Below the pieces are notes generated by a model, which saw only the letters and a list, made by a program, of their open reading frames with translations, did not search any database and had not been told where the DNA came from. This document shows positions 43,177-52,144 of a DNA stretch of 64,000 bases, one piece after another (the stretch's first letter is position 1; the number at the start of each line of letters is the position of its first letter). The position numbers and the translations under genes were made by a program. Origin of the DNA: Rhodoligotrophos defluvii (GTDB lineage: Bacteria > Pseudomonadota > Alphaproteobacteria > Rhizobiales > Im1); contig NZ_SZZM01000003.1 of NCBI RefSeq assembly GCF_005281615.1, forward strand, positions 414,207-478,206, written 5' to 3'.

Positions 43177-44848
43177 CGCTGACATCGCTCCGATTTGAGG
43201 TGAGCAGGCTTTCGCCGCAAATGAAGCCCCACGTGAGATTGGGGCCGATCGTGGTGCCCGCGCCGATGGAATGGGTGCCGATCGGGTTGGCCATGGCAAG
43301 TCCCGCCGCATAGAGCCCCGGGATGATGCTATGGTCCGGCCGCAGCACCTCGCCGCGTTGATTGGTGCGTGCGCCGCCCTTGGTGCCGATGATCGACCGG
43401 TTGATCGACACCGCATAGAACGGCGGCTGCTCGATGGTGCCGAAGGCGGCCTCCGTGCTGCCCGCCTTGTACTGCTCCCAGGAGCTTTCGCCGCGATGGA
43501 AGTCCTCGTCCCTGCCCTGCTGGCAGAAGCGGTTGAAGCGGGCGACCGTCTCCTTCAGCACATCCGCCGGAAGCCCGGCCTTGGCCGCCAACTCGTCCAG
43601 GCTCCGCGCCTTGATCAGGCATTTGGGATCCTTGCGCGCATACCAGATGAACGGCCACGAGCGGCCCAGGAACCGTTTGTCCCCGATCAGCCAGGCGGGC
43701 AGGTGCAGCGGCTCGCCGGTCTCGGGATCGCGCTGATCCAGCGCCTCGCCGATATTGTAGTCATACTCGCTGACAAAACGTCGGCCGTGGCGGCCCACGA
43801 TGATGGCATGCGGCTCCGTCTGGAACGTCAGGGGAATGCCGTGCAGCCGTCCCTCGTAGCGGGTTGGCAGCGTCGGGTAGATGTTCGCCTGGTCCATCCG
43901 CTCGAGCAGCGCCCCCGCCTGCTGGGCCAGCAGCTGCCCGTCGCCCGTATTGGTGCGCGGGCTGGCGATGCGGTCGAGCGGGCCCGGGAAATGGCGGGTA
44001 TAGAGTTCCTGGTTCCACTCGAAGCCGCCGGTTGCCAGCACCACCCCGCGCCGCGCCAGAAACCGCACCATGACGCCATCGCGCTCGGCCGCAACGCCGG
44101 TGATCCGGCCGTCCCCGTCGTCTTGCAGCAGGGCCGTGACGCGCGTCTCCGGCGAGAAGCGGCAGCCCTTGTCGAGGCAGCCCTTGATGAGGCCCGTCAT
44201 CAGCGCATTGCCCTGCGCACGGCTGTCGGTCGCGAGCCGCCATAAGAGCTTCGGCCACAGCCGCAGCACCGCCCGCACCGGATAATGCCAGAGGTCGTCG
44301 TCATAGACCTCCTGGTAGGTGAAGAGATGCGGCAGGGTCGAGCGCCTGAGCCGCCGTGCATAGGGGCCGAGCAGGCGCCGGCTCAAGGGCAGCGGCGACA
44401 GCATGCGGCCGCGGGCCTTGCCGCCCGGGCGTTCGCAGAAAATGTCGGGTTCGTCCGTCAGCGCAAAGCGCAGCGGCGTCTCCTGCTCCACGAATTCCAG
44501 CACGCGCGGCGCATTCTGGGCGAAGGCCTGCCACAGCGCATCCTCCTTCGCCTGCCAACCCGGCGGCGAGGCATTGCGGATATAGGTCAGCGCCTCCTCC
44601 GGGCTGTCGTCGATACCCGCTGCCCGCGCGATATGGTTGGCGGGGATCCACGTGCCCGCGCCGGACATCGCCGAGGTGCCGCCCAGCTTTTCGCTCTTTT
44701 CCAGAATGACGACGGAAAGCCCGCCCGCCGCAGCGCGCAGCGCCGCCGAGAGCCCGGCAACGCCTGACCCGACCACCACCACGTCGTGAGTTTCCGCACT
44801 GCTGTTGCGAGCGGCCGCGTGCTGGTCCGGCTGAACCCCTGCAGTCAT
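43148..44848 (-). CDS. FAD-dependent dehydrogenase (3-ketosteroid dehydrogenase/fumarate reductase-like)
   Basis: 566 residues. It has the N-terminal FAD-binding motif DVVVVGSGVAGLSAALRAAA, the second FAD segment ILEKSEKLGGTSAMSGAGTW, a central substrate-binding domain, and the C-terminal GAGTTIGPNLTWGFICGESL. This is the FAD_binding_2 family as in KstD and flavocytochrome c; length and the GGTSAMSGAGTWIP motif are closest to KstD-type enzymes. There is no signal peptide. It is the first gene of a unit with the cyclodeaminase-like and quinone reductase genes. Confidence 0.88.
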   Translation of the reverse strand: MTAGVQPDQHAAARNSSAETHDVVVVGSGVAGLSAALRAAAGGLSVVILEKSEKLGGTSAMSGAGTWIPANHIARAAGIDDSPEEALTYIRNASPPGWQAKEDALWQAFAQNAPRVLEFVEQETPLRFALTDEPDIFCERPGGKARGRMLSPLPLSRRLLGPYARRLRRSTLPHLFTYQEVYDDDLWHYPVRAVLRLWPKLLWRLATDSRAQGNALMTGLIKGCLDKGCRFSPETRVTALLQDDGDGRITGVAAERDGVMVRFLARRGVVLATGGFEWNQELYTRHFPGPLDRIASPRTNTGDGQLLAQQAGALLERMDQANIYPTLPTRYEGRLHGIPLTFQTEPHAIIVGRHGRRFVSEYDYNIGEALDQRDPETGEPLHLPAWLIGDKRFLGRSWPFIWYARKDPKCLIKARSLDELAAKAGLPADVLKETVARFNRFCQQGRDEDFHRGESSWEQYKAGSTEAAFGTIEQPPFYAVSINRSIIGTKGGARTNQRGEVLRPDHSIIPGLYAAGLAMANPIGTHSIGAGTTIGPNLTWGFICGESLLTSNRSDVSDEPRAALSH

Positions 44849-45195
44849 GGCGAGATCCGCGTGATTGAGAAGGAATGGCTTGTGAAGGGAAATCTAGGAA
44901 GTCTTGAATGGCCGTGTCCAGCAAATTTAGGACACGGGCTTGCGAGGGAACGATACTGAGCCCGTGCCACTGAGCCGAAGGGCTTCTCTAGTTGGAAATC
45001 GTCGCCGGAGTATGACTGGCATCCTGCCAAAGACGCTCGAGATCCGACGTCGATCTTTCGATGCAAATCCCGCGGATGCGATAGAAGATATCAATCATTA
45101 CGCAATAATGGACAAATTTGATCGATGTCGAAAAATACTCATTCAAGATCGAGTATTACCATTTCATCCGGTATTACGTCGTGGAGGACGGAATT
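44849..45195. other. 347-bp AT-richer intergenic region with a 7-bp inverted repeat
   Basis: This divergent gap becomes markedly AT-rich toward the plus-strand orphan gene. AATACTC (45134-45140) and GAGTATT (45151-45157) form a perfect inverted repeat with a 10-nt spacer, 39 bp upstream of the orphan's start, a possible operator or leader hairpin. A short frame at 44940-45203 has no ribosome site or family signal and is not called. Confidence 0.55.
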
Positions 45196-46008
45196 ATGGC
45201 TGAAGTACCGATAATGGAAGAACTAGGCTCTCTCGAACGAGAGGTGGGTACGCTCAAATCATCGGAGATTTTCAAACCCTCGGAAGCTTTTGAAAGCGGA
45301 CATAATGCATTCGGCGAGTCGTTCGGCGCCCAGTCGTCGTTCGGCGGCGCGTCGGACTTCAACCAAATACAAGAAGATTTCACAAGAAATTACCTTAACA
45401 ATGAGTTTTATCCCAAGGTTGTCGACTCAATTTACAGGGGCGAACACAATAACTTTGAAAATTTCGATAATTTTCTCAACCACCACCTGACCCAAGGTCG
45501 CGAAGAAGGCGTAAACGGGCTCGCGTCGAAGCTTGCCGACCATCTAAACCTTTCCGGAAGCGAGCGAGACGCATTCCACCGGGACTTCCTTCAGCAAGCA
45601 GAGAACCATCCGGTCATTAGCGAGCAGAACTTTGACCAACTGCGCGATCAAATGTATCGGAAACTGGCGCATGATGGCCATCTTCCGACCATGCGCCAAC
45701 CTCAGTACGAGCACACGAATTACGAGCACATGAATAGTAATCACGCCAACACGAGTGACCACGTCAATACGAGTGACCACGTCAATACGAGTGAGCACGT
45801 CAACACGAGTGATCACGTCAACGTTATATCGGCTCATGACCATGGTGGGAGCGGGTACAAAGCTGCGCTGATCACCACCGGTGCGGTCCTCGGCACCGGG
45901 GCTCTCCTAGGGGGGATCAGCGGTGCGCTTCACCACAACGAGCCCTCCAACGAACAAACGGACCACCAGCCACCTCATGTTGAGGCGCATGACTTTACGT
46001 ATTTATGA
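45196..46008 (+). CDS. 270-residue orphan protein with HVNTSD repeats and C-terminal membrane segment
   Basis: The start is the ATG at 45196, with GGAGGA 8 nt upstream; the frame is open to 45118. I do not recognise the family. The N-terminal half is acidic and rich in Phe, Asn and Ser (FGESFGAQSSFGGASDF). A helical segment follows (GLASKLADHLNLSGSERDAF), then a His/Asn-rich repeat array (listed separately), then one hydrophobic Gly-rich segment near residues 222-248 (YKAALITTGAVLGTGALLGG), and a His-rich tail ending DFTYL. Base composition is visibly lower in GC than both neighbours, suggesting transfer. No signal peptide is seen. Confidence 0.7.
   Translation: MAEVPIMEELGSLEREVGTLKSSEIFKPSEAFESGHNAFGESFGAQSSFGGASDFNQIQEDFTRNYLNNEFYPKVVDSIYRGEHNNFENFDNFLNHHLTQGREEGVNGLASKLADHLNLSGSERDAFHRDFLQQAENHPVISEQNFDQLRDQMYRKLAHDGHLPTMRQPQYEHTNYEHMNSNHANTSDHVNTSDHVNTSEHVNTSDHVNVISAHDHGGSGYKAALITTGAVLGTGALLGGISGALHHNEPSNEQTDHQPPHVEAHDFTYL
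45742..45822 (+). repeat. 18-nt tandem repeat encoding HVNTSD
   Basis: Four consecutive 18-nt units encode HANTSD, HVNTSD, HVNTSE and HVNTSD, and a partial fifth unit reads HVNV. Differences between units are mostly silent or single substitutions. It lies inside the orphan coding sequence, keeps frame, and is preceded by more diverged His/Asn-rich copies. Confidence 0.9.
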
Positions 46009-46110
46009 GCATTGAAGCAGCTCGGATGAAACGCGTACCCGGATTGCGCGTTTTAAGGTCTTTTGTCGCCACTTAGCGGCTCGCGGCGCCGCCGGCCACG
46101 GAGCTTGCCG

Positions 46111-46830
46111 TTACCGCCTCAGCAGTACGTCCTTTGCCTGGTTGATCAGGGCGGCGAAGGCGTCCGACCCGCCCGCATCCGGGTGGAACTTCTTCATGAG
46201 CCGCCGGTGCGCGGCCCGGATCTCCCGCTCGCTGGCATTGTCGGAAACCTCCAGAATGCGGCAGGCTTCCGCCCGCGACATGGCGAAGCCGCGCCGCGGG
46301 TCGCCCGCGCCGTTGGCCCGCGCCGAAGCCCCGCCCGCCCCGTTGCGCCAGCCTGCATGCATGCGGTCGAGATAGGCATCGAGCAGGAGCCGGCTCTGGT
46401 CGGCAATGCCCTGTGCTTCGCTGCGCAGATCGAGCAGCTCGGCCAGGCTCATGGAGGAAAGCCTGCGCCCCGCATGGCGCCCCATCAGCACCGAGCCGTC
46501 CATGGTGCCGGTATCGTGGTCGAGCTCCATGTCGAGAAGCGTGGTGCGCACGCCGGACCGCTGCCCTGCGGAGCGCCCGCCGGCGCGGGAGAAGCCGCCC
46601 GGCGCGCCGATATTCATCTCCCGCCCCAGCAGGCCCAAGCCGAAGGCCATCAGCGGCGCGCCGAGAGCCATGCCGCCGCGCAGCGACATGATCAGCCCGA
46701 CCAGTGCGATGGCTGCACCGCCGCCCAACCGGGTCATCTTGGCCAGGCGCTTCGGGTCCGCCTTCACGGACTTGCGCAGCAGCCAATAGGCCAGCAGGAG
46801 AGCCAGGGCGACGAGGAGGAACGCTTGCAT
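46111..46830 (-). CDS. Membrane-anchored DnaJ-domain protein
   Basis: 239 residues. The N-terminus is a membrane anchor (MQAFLLVALALLLAYWLLRK) with a second hydrophobic Gly-rich segment (GGGAAIALVGLIMSLRGGMA). The C-terminal ~60 residues are a J-domain (EACRILEVSDNASEREIRAA, HRRLMKKFHPDAGGSDAFAA) with the HPD motif that stimulates DnaK. Placing the J-domain at the C-terminus behind a membrane anchor is the DjlA/Tim14-like layout common in alphaproteobacteria. It follows the VWA-like gene by 12 bp on the same strand. Confidence 0.9.
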   Translation of the reverse strand: MQAFLLVALALLLAYWLLRKSVKADPKRLAKMTRLGGGAAIALVGLIMSLRGGMALGAPLMAFGLGLLGREMNIGAPGGFSRAGGRSAGQRSGVRTTLLDMELDHDTGTMDGSVLMGRHAGRRLSSMSLAELLDLRSEAQGIADQSRLLLDAYLDRMHAGWRNGAGGASARANGAGDPRRGFAMSRAEACRILEVSDNASEREIRAAHRRLMKKFHPDAGGSDAFAALINQAKDVLLRR

Positions 46831-46842
46831 GTCCCTAACAGC

Positions 46843-47565
46843 CTAGCCCAACTGTTCCAGGAGCAGCGTGGCTGTCCGGTTGCCTCTGCCATAATCCGCA
46901 AGCGCCTGGCGGCCGCCGGCCGCATAGACCGCGACCGCCGAGAGAAGCGCCCGCAGTTGGCCCGCCGCATTCAGGTCGAAGCGGCAGTAAGCGCCTTTGG
47001 TCAGCCGGGCAATTTCCCGGAAAGCCGCCTCGGCGCGCGGCTCATGGCCCTCCTGGAACATGAACATGGGCACGCCCAGCAGCCCGATCTCGCCGGCCCG
47101 GGCACAGAGAAGGTCTACGTCCTCCTCCATGCAGTCGCCCACATAGACCGCCGCATGCACCTTCGCGCGCTCGGTTTCGGTCTTGATGTGCTGGAGCACC
47201 TTGCGGATCTGGGTATAGCCGCCGCGGCAGGCGATGCCGGCCATCAGCTTGGCCAGGGCTTGCGGGTCGGACACCCAGCGGCTGGCCATGCACTCGTTGA
47301 ACCCGCGGAAATAGACGAGCTGCACGTCGAGCCCGCCGATCCGCGCCGTCTCCTCGAACATCTGGCCCTGAATGGCGAGCGCACGGTCCCAAGTGGGTTG
47401 CCGGCTCATGGTCGCATCCATGGCGAACACCAGCCGGCCACGGCCGCCGTCCGTGCGCAGCGGAACAGCTTGCGCCTTGGCCAGGAAGGCGCTCACCTCC
47501 CGGTCCGTCGATGTCACCTCATGGCTGTGCGGCGTCGTGACAGGCGCACGCGTTTTCAACCCCAC
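46843..47565 (-). CDS. VWA-like domain protein
   Basis: 240 residues with a von Willebrand A-like core: LVFAMDATMSRQPTWDRALA matches the first MIDAS strand (DxTxS), and DVQLVYFRGFNECMASRWVS, VHAAVYVGDCMEEDVDLLCA and YCRFDLNAAGQLRALLSAVA follow the expected strand-helix order. No signal peptide is present. Function is unknown. It is linked to the membrane DnaJ-domain gene 12 bp downstream, a pairing also seen, as I recall, in other Hyphomicrobiales. Confidence 0.8.
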   Translation of the reverse strand: MGLKTRAPVTTPHSHEVTSTDREVSAFLAKAQAVPLRTDGGRGRLVFAMDATMSRQPTWDRALAIQGQMFEETARIGGLDVQLVYFRGFNECMASRWVSDPQALAKLMAGIACRGGYTQIRKVLQHIKTETERAKVHAAVYVGDCMEEDVDLLCARAGEIGLLGVPMFMFQEGHEPRAEAAFREIARLTKGAYCRFDLNAAGQLRALLSAVAVYAAGGRQALADYGRGNRTATLLLEQLG

Positions 47566-47785
47566 CTCCCAAGCTCAGGCAACCTTTTATACTGCAAGAT
47601 GGGGCAGGCAAGCCTGCGGAACAATCCTACAAGCCTCATATTGCGCTTCAACCGCGCACCGACACCCCTTACGCGCGACGTATTGCCCGCCGAGATCTAC
47701 AGCCAGTCACTGTTGCCATGCCGGGATGCCCCGCTTACCTGCCGTGGCGTAGATGCCATGCAAATCAGCTTCGGGAGGCCCCGAC

Positions 47786-48166
47786 ATGAGGATCGCCACA
47801 GCAATACTGGCGGCGCTGGCGCTGGCCGGCTGCAAAGAGACAGCCAATGTGAACGCTTCCCGTGCGCATTCCGCCCACGCGACGGAAGACGCGCCGTTTT
47901 TCGTCGGCCGCTGGGCTGCGGAGGAGGCAATGTGCGGCAACGCCGCCTGGCAATTCACCGAGAGCAGCATCTCTACGCCGGGCCACGTAGTCTGCAAGTT
48001 CAATCAGGTCGACAATGTCGGTGGCGTTTACCAGATCGACGCGACCTGCACCGCCGAGGGCCCTCCCGCCCGATACCAGCTGAAGATCTCCTACGCGCAG
48101 TCGGCGGGCGCATTGCTGGTCGAGGGAGGACCGTTTCAGCCGATCGGCTTGGTCGCCTGCCGATAA
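47786..48166 (+). CDS. Small lipoprotein of unknown function
   Basis: 126 residues from the ATG at 47786, with GGGAGG upstream. The signal MRIATAILAALALAGC has a lipobox with Cys16. The mature part (FFVGRWAAEEAMCGNAAWQF, GHVVCKFNQVDNVGGVYQID) contains several cysteines and resembles small beta-barrel envelope proteins, but I cannot assign a family. It converges with mfd, with 14 bp between the stops. Confidence 0.78.
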   Translation: MRIATAILAALALAGCKETANVNASRAHSAHATEDAPFFVGRWAAEEAMCGNAAWQFTESSISTPGHVVCKFNQVDNVGGVYQIDATCTAEGPPARYQLKISYAQSAGALLVEGGPFQPIGLVACR

Positions 48167-48180
48167 GCTGAACGGCAGCG

Positions 48181-51100
48181 TCAGGCCGCCTTGGGCTTGG
48201 CCTCCTCCACGATCTGCACCAGCCGCTTGAGGATCGCGCGCACGCCCTTCAGCCGGTCCTCCGCTTCGTCCATGTCGCGCTTGAACACCAGCTTCTGGTC
48301 CGGCCTGAGCTTCACATTGTGGCCCTGCTCGTTGATATAGGCCACAAGCCCTGCGGGATTGGCGAACTCGCCATTGCGGAACGAGACCACCACCCCCTTC
48401 GGGCCGGCGTCCACGCTCGCCACATTGGCCGCCCGGCACAAGAGCTTGATCGCCACCACCTGCAGGAGGTGGTTGACCTCCTGCGGCAGCGGCCCGAAGC
48501 GGTCGCGCATTTCCGCGCCCAAACCCTGCACCTCCTGCTCGGTGTCGAGGTCCGCCAGCCGGCGGTAGAGGCTAAGCCTGAGGTCGAGGTCCGGCACATA
48601 GCTGTCCGGGATCAGCACGGCGGTGCCGATATTGATCTGCGGCGACCAGCGGTCCTCGGTCTCGACCTCCAGATCGCCCGACCTGAGGCTTGCCACCGCC
48701 TCTTCCAGCATCTGCTGGTAGAGCTCGAAGCCAACCTCCTTGATATGGCCGGACTGCTCCTCGCCCAGGAGATTGCCGGCGCCGCGGATGTCGAGGTCGT
48801 GGCTGGCCAGCGTGAAGCCCGCACCCAAGGTGTCGAGGGACTGCAGCACCTTCAGCCGCCGTTCGGCCCCTGCGCTCAAGGGCTTGCCCACCGGCACCGT
48901 GAGCAGTGCGTAGGCCCGCTGCTTCGAGCGCCCGACGCGGCCGCGGATCTGATAGAGCTGGGCCAGCCCGAACATGTCGGCCCGATGCACGATCAGCGTA
49001 TTGGCGGTTGGAATATCGAGACCGGATTCGACGATCGTGGTCGACAGGAGCACATCGAACTTGCGGTCGTAGAAGGCCGACATCACGTCTTCGAGCTCGG
49101 TTGCCGCCATCTGCCCATGGGCGGTAGCGAAGGTCACCTCGGGCACATGCTCGCGCAGGAACTCCGCCATCTCGCTCAGATCGGACACCCGCGGGCACAC
49201 GAAGAAGCTCTGCCCGCCGCGATAATGCTCGCGCAGCAGGGCTTCCCGGATGGTCACGGGATCGAAGGGCGACACGAAGGTCCGCACCGCCAGCCGGTCC
49301 AGCGGCGGCGTGGTGATGAGCGACAAATCCCGCACGCCGGTCATGGCCAGCTGCAGCGTGCGCGGAATAGGCGTGGCGGTCAGGGTGAGCACATGCACAT
49401 TCGCCCGCAGCTCCTTCAGCCGTTCCTTGTGCTTCACGCCGAAATGTTGCTCCTCGTCCACGATCAACAGGCCGAGGTCGCGGAACACCACGTCCTTGGC
49501 GAGAATGGCATGGGTGCCGATGATCACGTCGATCTGGCCCTCGGCGAGCCCCTTCTTGATCTCGTTCACGTCCTTGCGGGCGACCAGCCGGGAGGCCTGC
49601 GCGACGCGCATGGGAAAGCCGCGGAAGCGCTCGATGAACGTGGCATAGTGCTGGCGCGCCAGAAGCGTGGTCGGCACCACCACCGCTACCTGGCGTCCAC
49701 TCATCGCCGCCACGAAGGCCGCGCGCAGCGCGATCTCCGTCTTGCCGAAGCCCACGTCCCCGCAAATCAGCCGGTCCATGGGCCGGCCGCTCTGCAAATC
49801 CTCCAGCACCGCTTGGATCGCATCCAGCTGCTCTTCCGTCTCCTCATAGGGGAAGCGCGCGCAGAACTCGTCATAGACCCCCTCCGGCGGCACCATGATC
49901 TCGCCTTTGCGCAACAGGCGCGCCGCCGCGGTCTTGATCAGCTGGTCGGCGATCTCCTTGACCCGCTGTTTGAGCTTGGCCTTGCGGGCCTGCCAGGCGT
50001 GGCCGCCCAGCTTGTCGAGTTGAACCCCCGCCTCTTCCGAACCATAGCGCGAGATGAGCTCGATATTCTCCACCGGCAGGAACAGTCGGTCGCCGCCCGC
50101 ATAGGTGAGGAACAGGCAGTCATGGGGTGCACCCTGCACCTCGATGGTCTTGAGCCCCTCGAACCGGCCGATGCCATGGTCCACATGCACCACGAGATCG
50201 CCGGGCGCGAGGCTCGCCACCTCCGTCAGCACGTCGCTGGCCTTGCGCTTCTTGCGCGCCCGGCGGATCAGCCGATCCCCCAGGATGTCCTGCTCGCCGA
50301 TGATGGCGAGATCCCGCGTCTCGAAGCCATGTTCGAGCGCCAGCACCACGACGTTGAGGATCGAGGGGTCCCGCCCGGTGACCTCGGTCCAGGTATCGGC
50401 GCCGACCACCGGCGCCATCTCGTGCTCGCGCAGGATGGCGATCAGCCGCTCCCGTGAGCCCTCGCTCCAGGCCGAGATCAGCACCCGCTTGCCTGCCCGG
50501 CGCAGGTCGCCCACATGCGCCTTCACCGCGTGGAAGACGTTCTGCTCCTGCTGCGCGCGCTCTGCAGCGAAGCTGCGCCCCTGGCGCCCATGCAGGGAGA
50601 TGATGCGGGCGCCCTGCCCTTCCGGCTGCTCGAACGGCGTGAAGGCCAGCTGCGGCTGTACGCCCAGCAGGTCCAGCCATTCGCCCTCGGTCACGTAGAG
50701 CGCCGAGGGCGGCAGCGGCTTATAGGGGGCCGCGCCAAAGGTCTGCTGCTCCAGCGCGTGGCGTCGTGCCTCGTAGAAATCATCGATCAGCTCGCGCCGG
50801 GCCTTCACCGCCTCGTCCAGCTGGTGGTCCAGGCCGACCGCTGCCCAATCCGCGTAATCGAAAATGGTGGCGAGCCGCTCATAGAACAGCGGCAGCCAGT
50901 GCTCCATGCCCTGATAGCGCTGCCCGGCGCTTATGGCCTCATACAGGGGATCGTTGGCGGTCTGCCCCCCGAAGGCGGCGACATAGCGGGTGCGGAACCG
51001 CGCGATGGTGGTCTCCATCAGCAGCACTTCGGAAGCGGGCTCCAGCACGATCTCCTTGAGCTGGCCGATCGAACGCTGGCTCTGCGCATCGAAGGAGCGG

Positions 51101-51702
51101 ATCGACTCCAGCGTGTCGCCGAACAGGTCGAGCCGCAGCGGATGCTCCATGCCCGGCGGGAAGATGTCGATGATGCCGCCGCGGATGGCATATTCCCCCG
51201 GTTCCATGGCGGTGCCGGTGCGGCTGAAGCCGTTCTGGGTCAGGAAGTTCTGCAGCGCCGGGATGTCGATCATGTGCCCGGGCGCGGCGCGGAATGAGGC
51301 GTTGGCCAAGGTCTGCGGCTGCGGCACCCGTTGCAGCGCCGCATTGACCGTCGAGAGCACGACTATCGGACCGGCATCCAGCCCCTTGCCCAGCTTCACC
51401 AGGGCGGCGATCCGCTCGGCGATGATGCCGGCGCTGGGCGACACGCGGTCATAAGGCAGGCAGTCCCACGCGGGGATGCGGATCACCTCAACGTCGGGCG
51501 CGAAGAACGAGAGCTGGTCGGCAATCTCCGCCATCCGCTGGTCGTCGCGGGCAAGATGCAGCACCGGCCGGGCCTTGCCCGCCTGCGCCGCCTCGCGGGC
51601 GAGCTGGCCCAGGGTGAGCGCGTCCAGCCCCTCGGGCGCGCCGGCCAGCAGTGTCCGCCCGGACTGGGCCAAGAGCGGGGAAAGATCGACAGGCGCGTTC
51701 AT
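48181..51702 (-). CDS. mfd: Transcription-repair coupling factor Mfd
   Basis: 1173 residues, standard length. Domain order is a UvrB-like N-terminal module (LAGAPEGLDALTLGQLAREA; IRGGIIDIFPPGMEHPLRLD), the RNA-polymerase-interacting region (LAPGDLVVHVDHGIGRFEGL, YAGGDRLFLPVENIELISRY), then the superfamily 2 motor (ICGDVGFGKTEIALRAAFVA; LLIVDEEQHFGVKHKERLKE; TLTATPIPRTLQLAMTG; IRGRVGRSKQRAYALL) and a C-terminal TRCF domain. It displaces RNA polymerase stalled at DNA damage and recruits UvrA. Its ATG overlaps the sdhE stop (ATGA). Confidence 0.97.
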   Translation of the reverse strand: MNAPVDLSPLLAQSGRTLLAGAPEGLDALTLGQLAREAAQAGKARPVLHLARDDQRMAEIADQLSFFAPDVEVIRIPAWDCLPYDRVSPSAGIIAERIAALVKLGKGLDAGPIVVLSTVNAALQRVPQPQTLANASFRAAPGHMIDIPALQNFLTQNGFSRTGTAMEPGEYAIRGGIIDIFPPGMEHPLRLDLFGDTLESIRSFDAQSQRSIGQLKEIVLEPASEVLLMETTIARFRTRYVAAFGGQTANDPLYEAISAGQRYQGMEHWLPLFYERLATIFDYADWAAVGLDHQLDEAVKARRELIDDFYEARRHALEQQTFGAAPYKPLPPSALYVTEGEWLDLLGVQPQLAFTPFEQPEGQGARIISLHGRQGRSFAAERAQQEQNVFHAVKAHVGDLRRAGKRVLISAWSEGSRERLIAILREHEMAPVVGADTWTEVTGRDPSILNVVVLALEHGFETRDLAIIGEQDILGDRLIRRARKKRKASDVLTEVASLAPGDLVVHVDHGIGRFEGLKTIEVQGAPHDCLFLTYAGGDRLFLPVENIELISRYGSEEAGVQLDKLGGHAWQARKAKLKQRVKEIADQLIKTAAARLLRKGEIMVPPEGVYDEFCARFPYEETEEQLDAIQAVLEDLQSGRPMDRLICGDVGFGKTEIALRAAFVAAMSGRQVAVVVPTTLLARQHYATFIERFRGFPMRVAQASRLVARKDVNEIKKGLAEGQIDVIIGTHAILAKDVVFRDLGLLIVDEEQHFGVKHKERLKELRANVHVLTLTATPIPRTLQLAMTGVRDLSLITTPPLDRLAVRTFVSPFDPVTIREALLREHYRGGQSFFVCPRVSDLSEMAEFLREHVPEVTFATAHGQMAATELEDVMSAFYDRKFDVLLSTTIVESGLDIPTANTLIVHRADMFGLAQLYQIRGRVGRSKQRAYALLTVPVGKPLSAGAERRLKVLQSLDTLGAGFTLASHDLDIRGAGNLLGEEQSGHIKEVGFELYQQMLEEAVASLRSGDLEVETEDRWSPQINIGTAVLIPDSYVPDLDLRLSLYRRLADLDTEQEVQGLGAEMRDRFGPLPQEVNHLLQVVAIKLLCRAANVASVDAGPKGVVVSFRNGEFANPAGLVAYINEQGHNVKLRPDQKLVFKRDMDEAEDRLKGVRAILKRLVQIVEEAKPKAA

Positions 51703-51998
51703 CTGGTAAGACCGGCAGCAGTATAGTCGGCAATCTTGAGCCGCTTTTCGAGCAGCGCCCGTGTCAGCGGCGTATCATATTCGGGCGGCACCGGCTTTCG
51801 CCCCAAAATCCAGTCCAGCAGAACGTTGTCCGGCAATTCCGCCAGGATCTCCACCTCGTCCAGCTCGGCTGCGGAGAATCGGTCGATAGTCTCGGCAACG
51901 AAGCCGCCGAAGATGAGGTCCACTTCCTTCATGCCGCGATGGGCACAACGCCAGGCCAGCCGCCGCCGGCGAACGGCATCTTCCATCTCATCCGTCAT
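51699..51998 (-). CDS. sdhE: Succinate dehydrogenase assembly factor SdhE
   Basis: 99 residues from the ATG at 51998; the frame is open further upstream but family similarity begins at MTDEMEDAVRRRRLAWRCAH. The conserved RGMKEVD motif (RGxxE) needed for covalent FAD attachment to SdhA is present, and DNVLLDWILGRKPVPPEYDT follows. It is coupled to mfd by a 4-nt overlap and divergent from recG, a common alphaproteobacterial arrangement. Confidence 0.92.
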   Translation of the reverse strand: MTDEMEDAVRRRRLAWRCAHRGMKEVDLIFGGFVAETIDRFSAAELDEVEILAELPDNVLLDWILGRKPVPPEYDTPLTRALLEKRLKIADYTAAGLTR

Positions 51999-52144
51999 GA
52001 TCTCGCTCGCCGCATCAAAACCCGATATGGCTGGACTGGCCCGCACCCCGGCTTCATATGCGGTGTGTACCCGGAGATGCAATATGCAATGGCGCGAACT
52101 TCTGCGGCTTCCGTTGCGAGCCAATGCCGGCTACCACGGTGCCC

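Noticed and set aside
44940-45203. An 87-codon plus-strand frame upstream of the orphan repeat protein
   Set aside because: It has no ribosome site, overlaps the orphan start and shows no conserved pattern.
45742-45822. Regular repeats that could suggest a CRISPR or MITE array
   Set aside because: The 18-nt units are contiguous without spacers, keep reading frame and encode hexapeptides, so they are a protein-coding tandem repeat.
46063-48171. A 702-codon plus-strand open frame spanning the DnaJ-like and VWA-like genes
   Set aside because: It is antisense to two genes with recognisable domains on the minus strand. High GC leaves stop-free shadow frames, and its product is Arg/His/Gln-rich with no motif. 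The real gene in its 3' part is the lipoprotein in another frame.
48319-50457. A 712-codon plus-strand open frame inside mfd
   Set aside because: Shadow frame opposite the well-conserved Mfd; composition is typical of antisense translation of a GC-rich gene.
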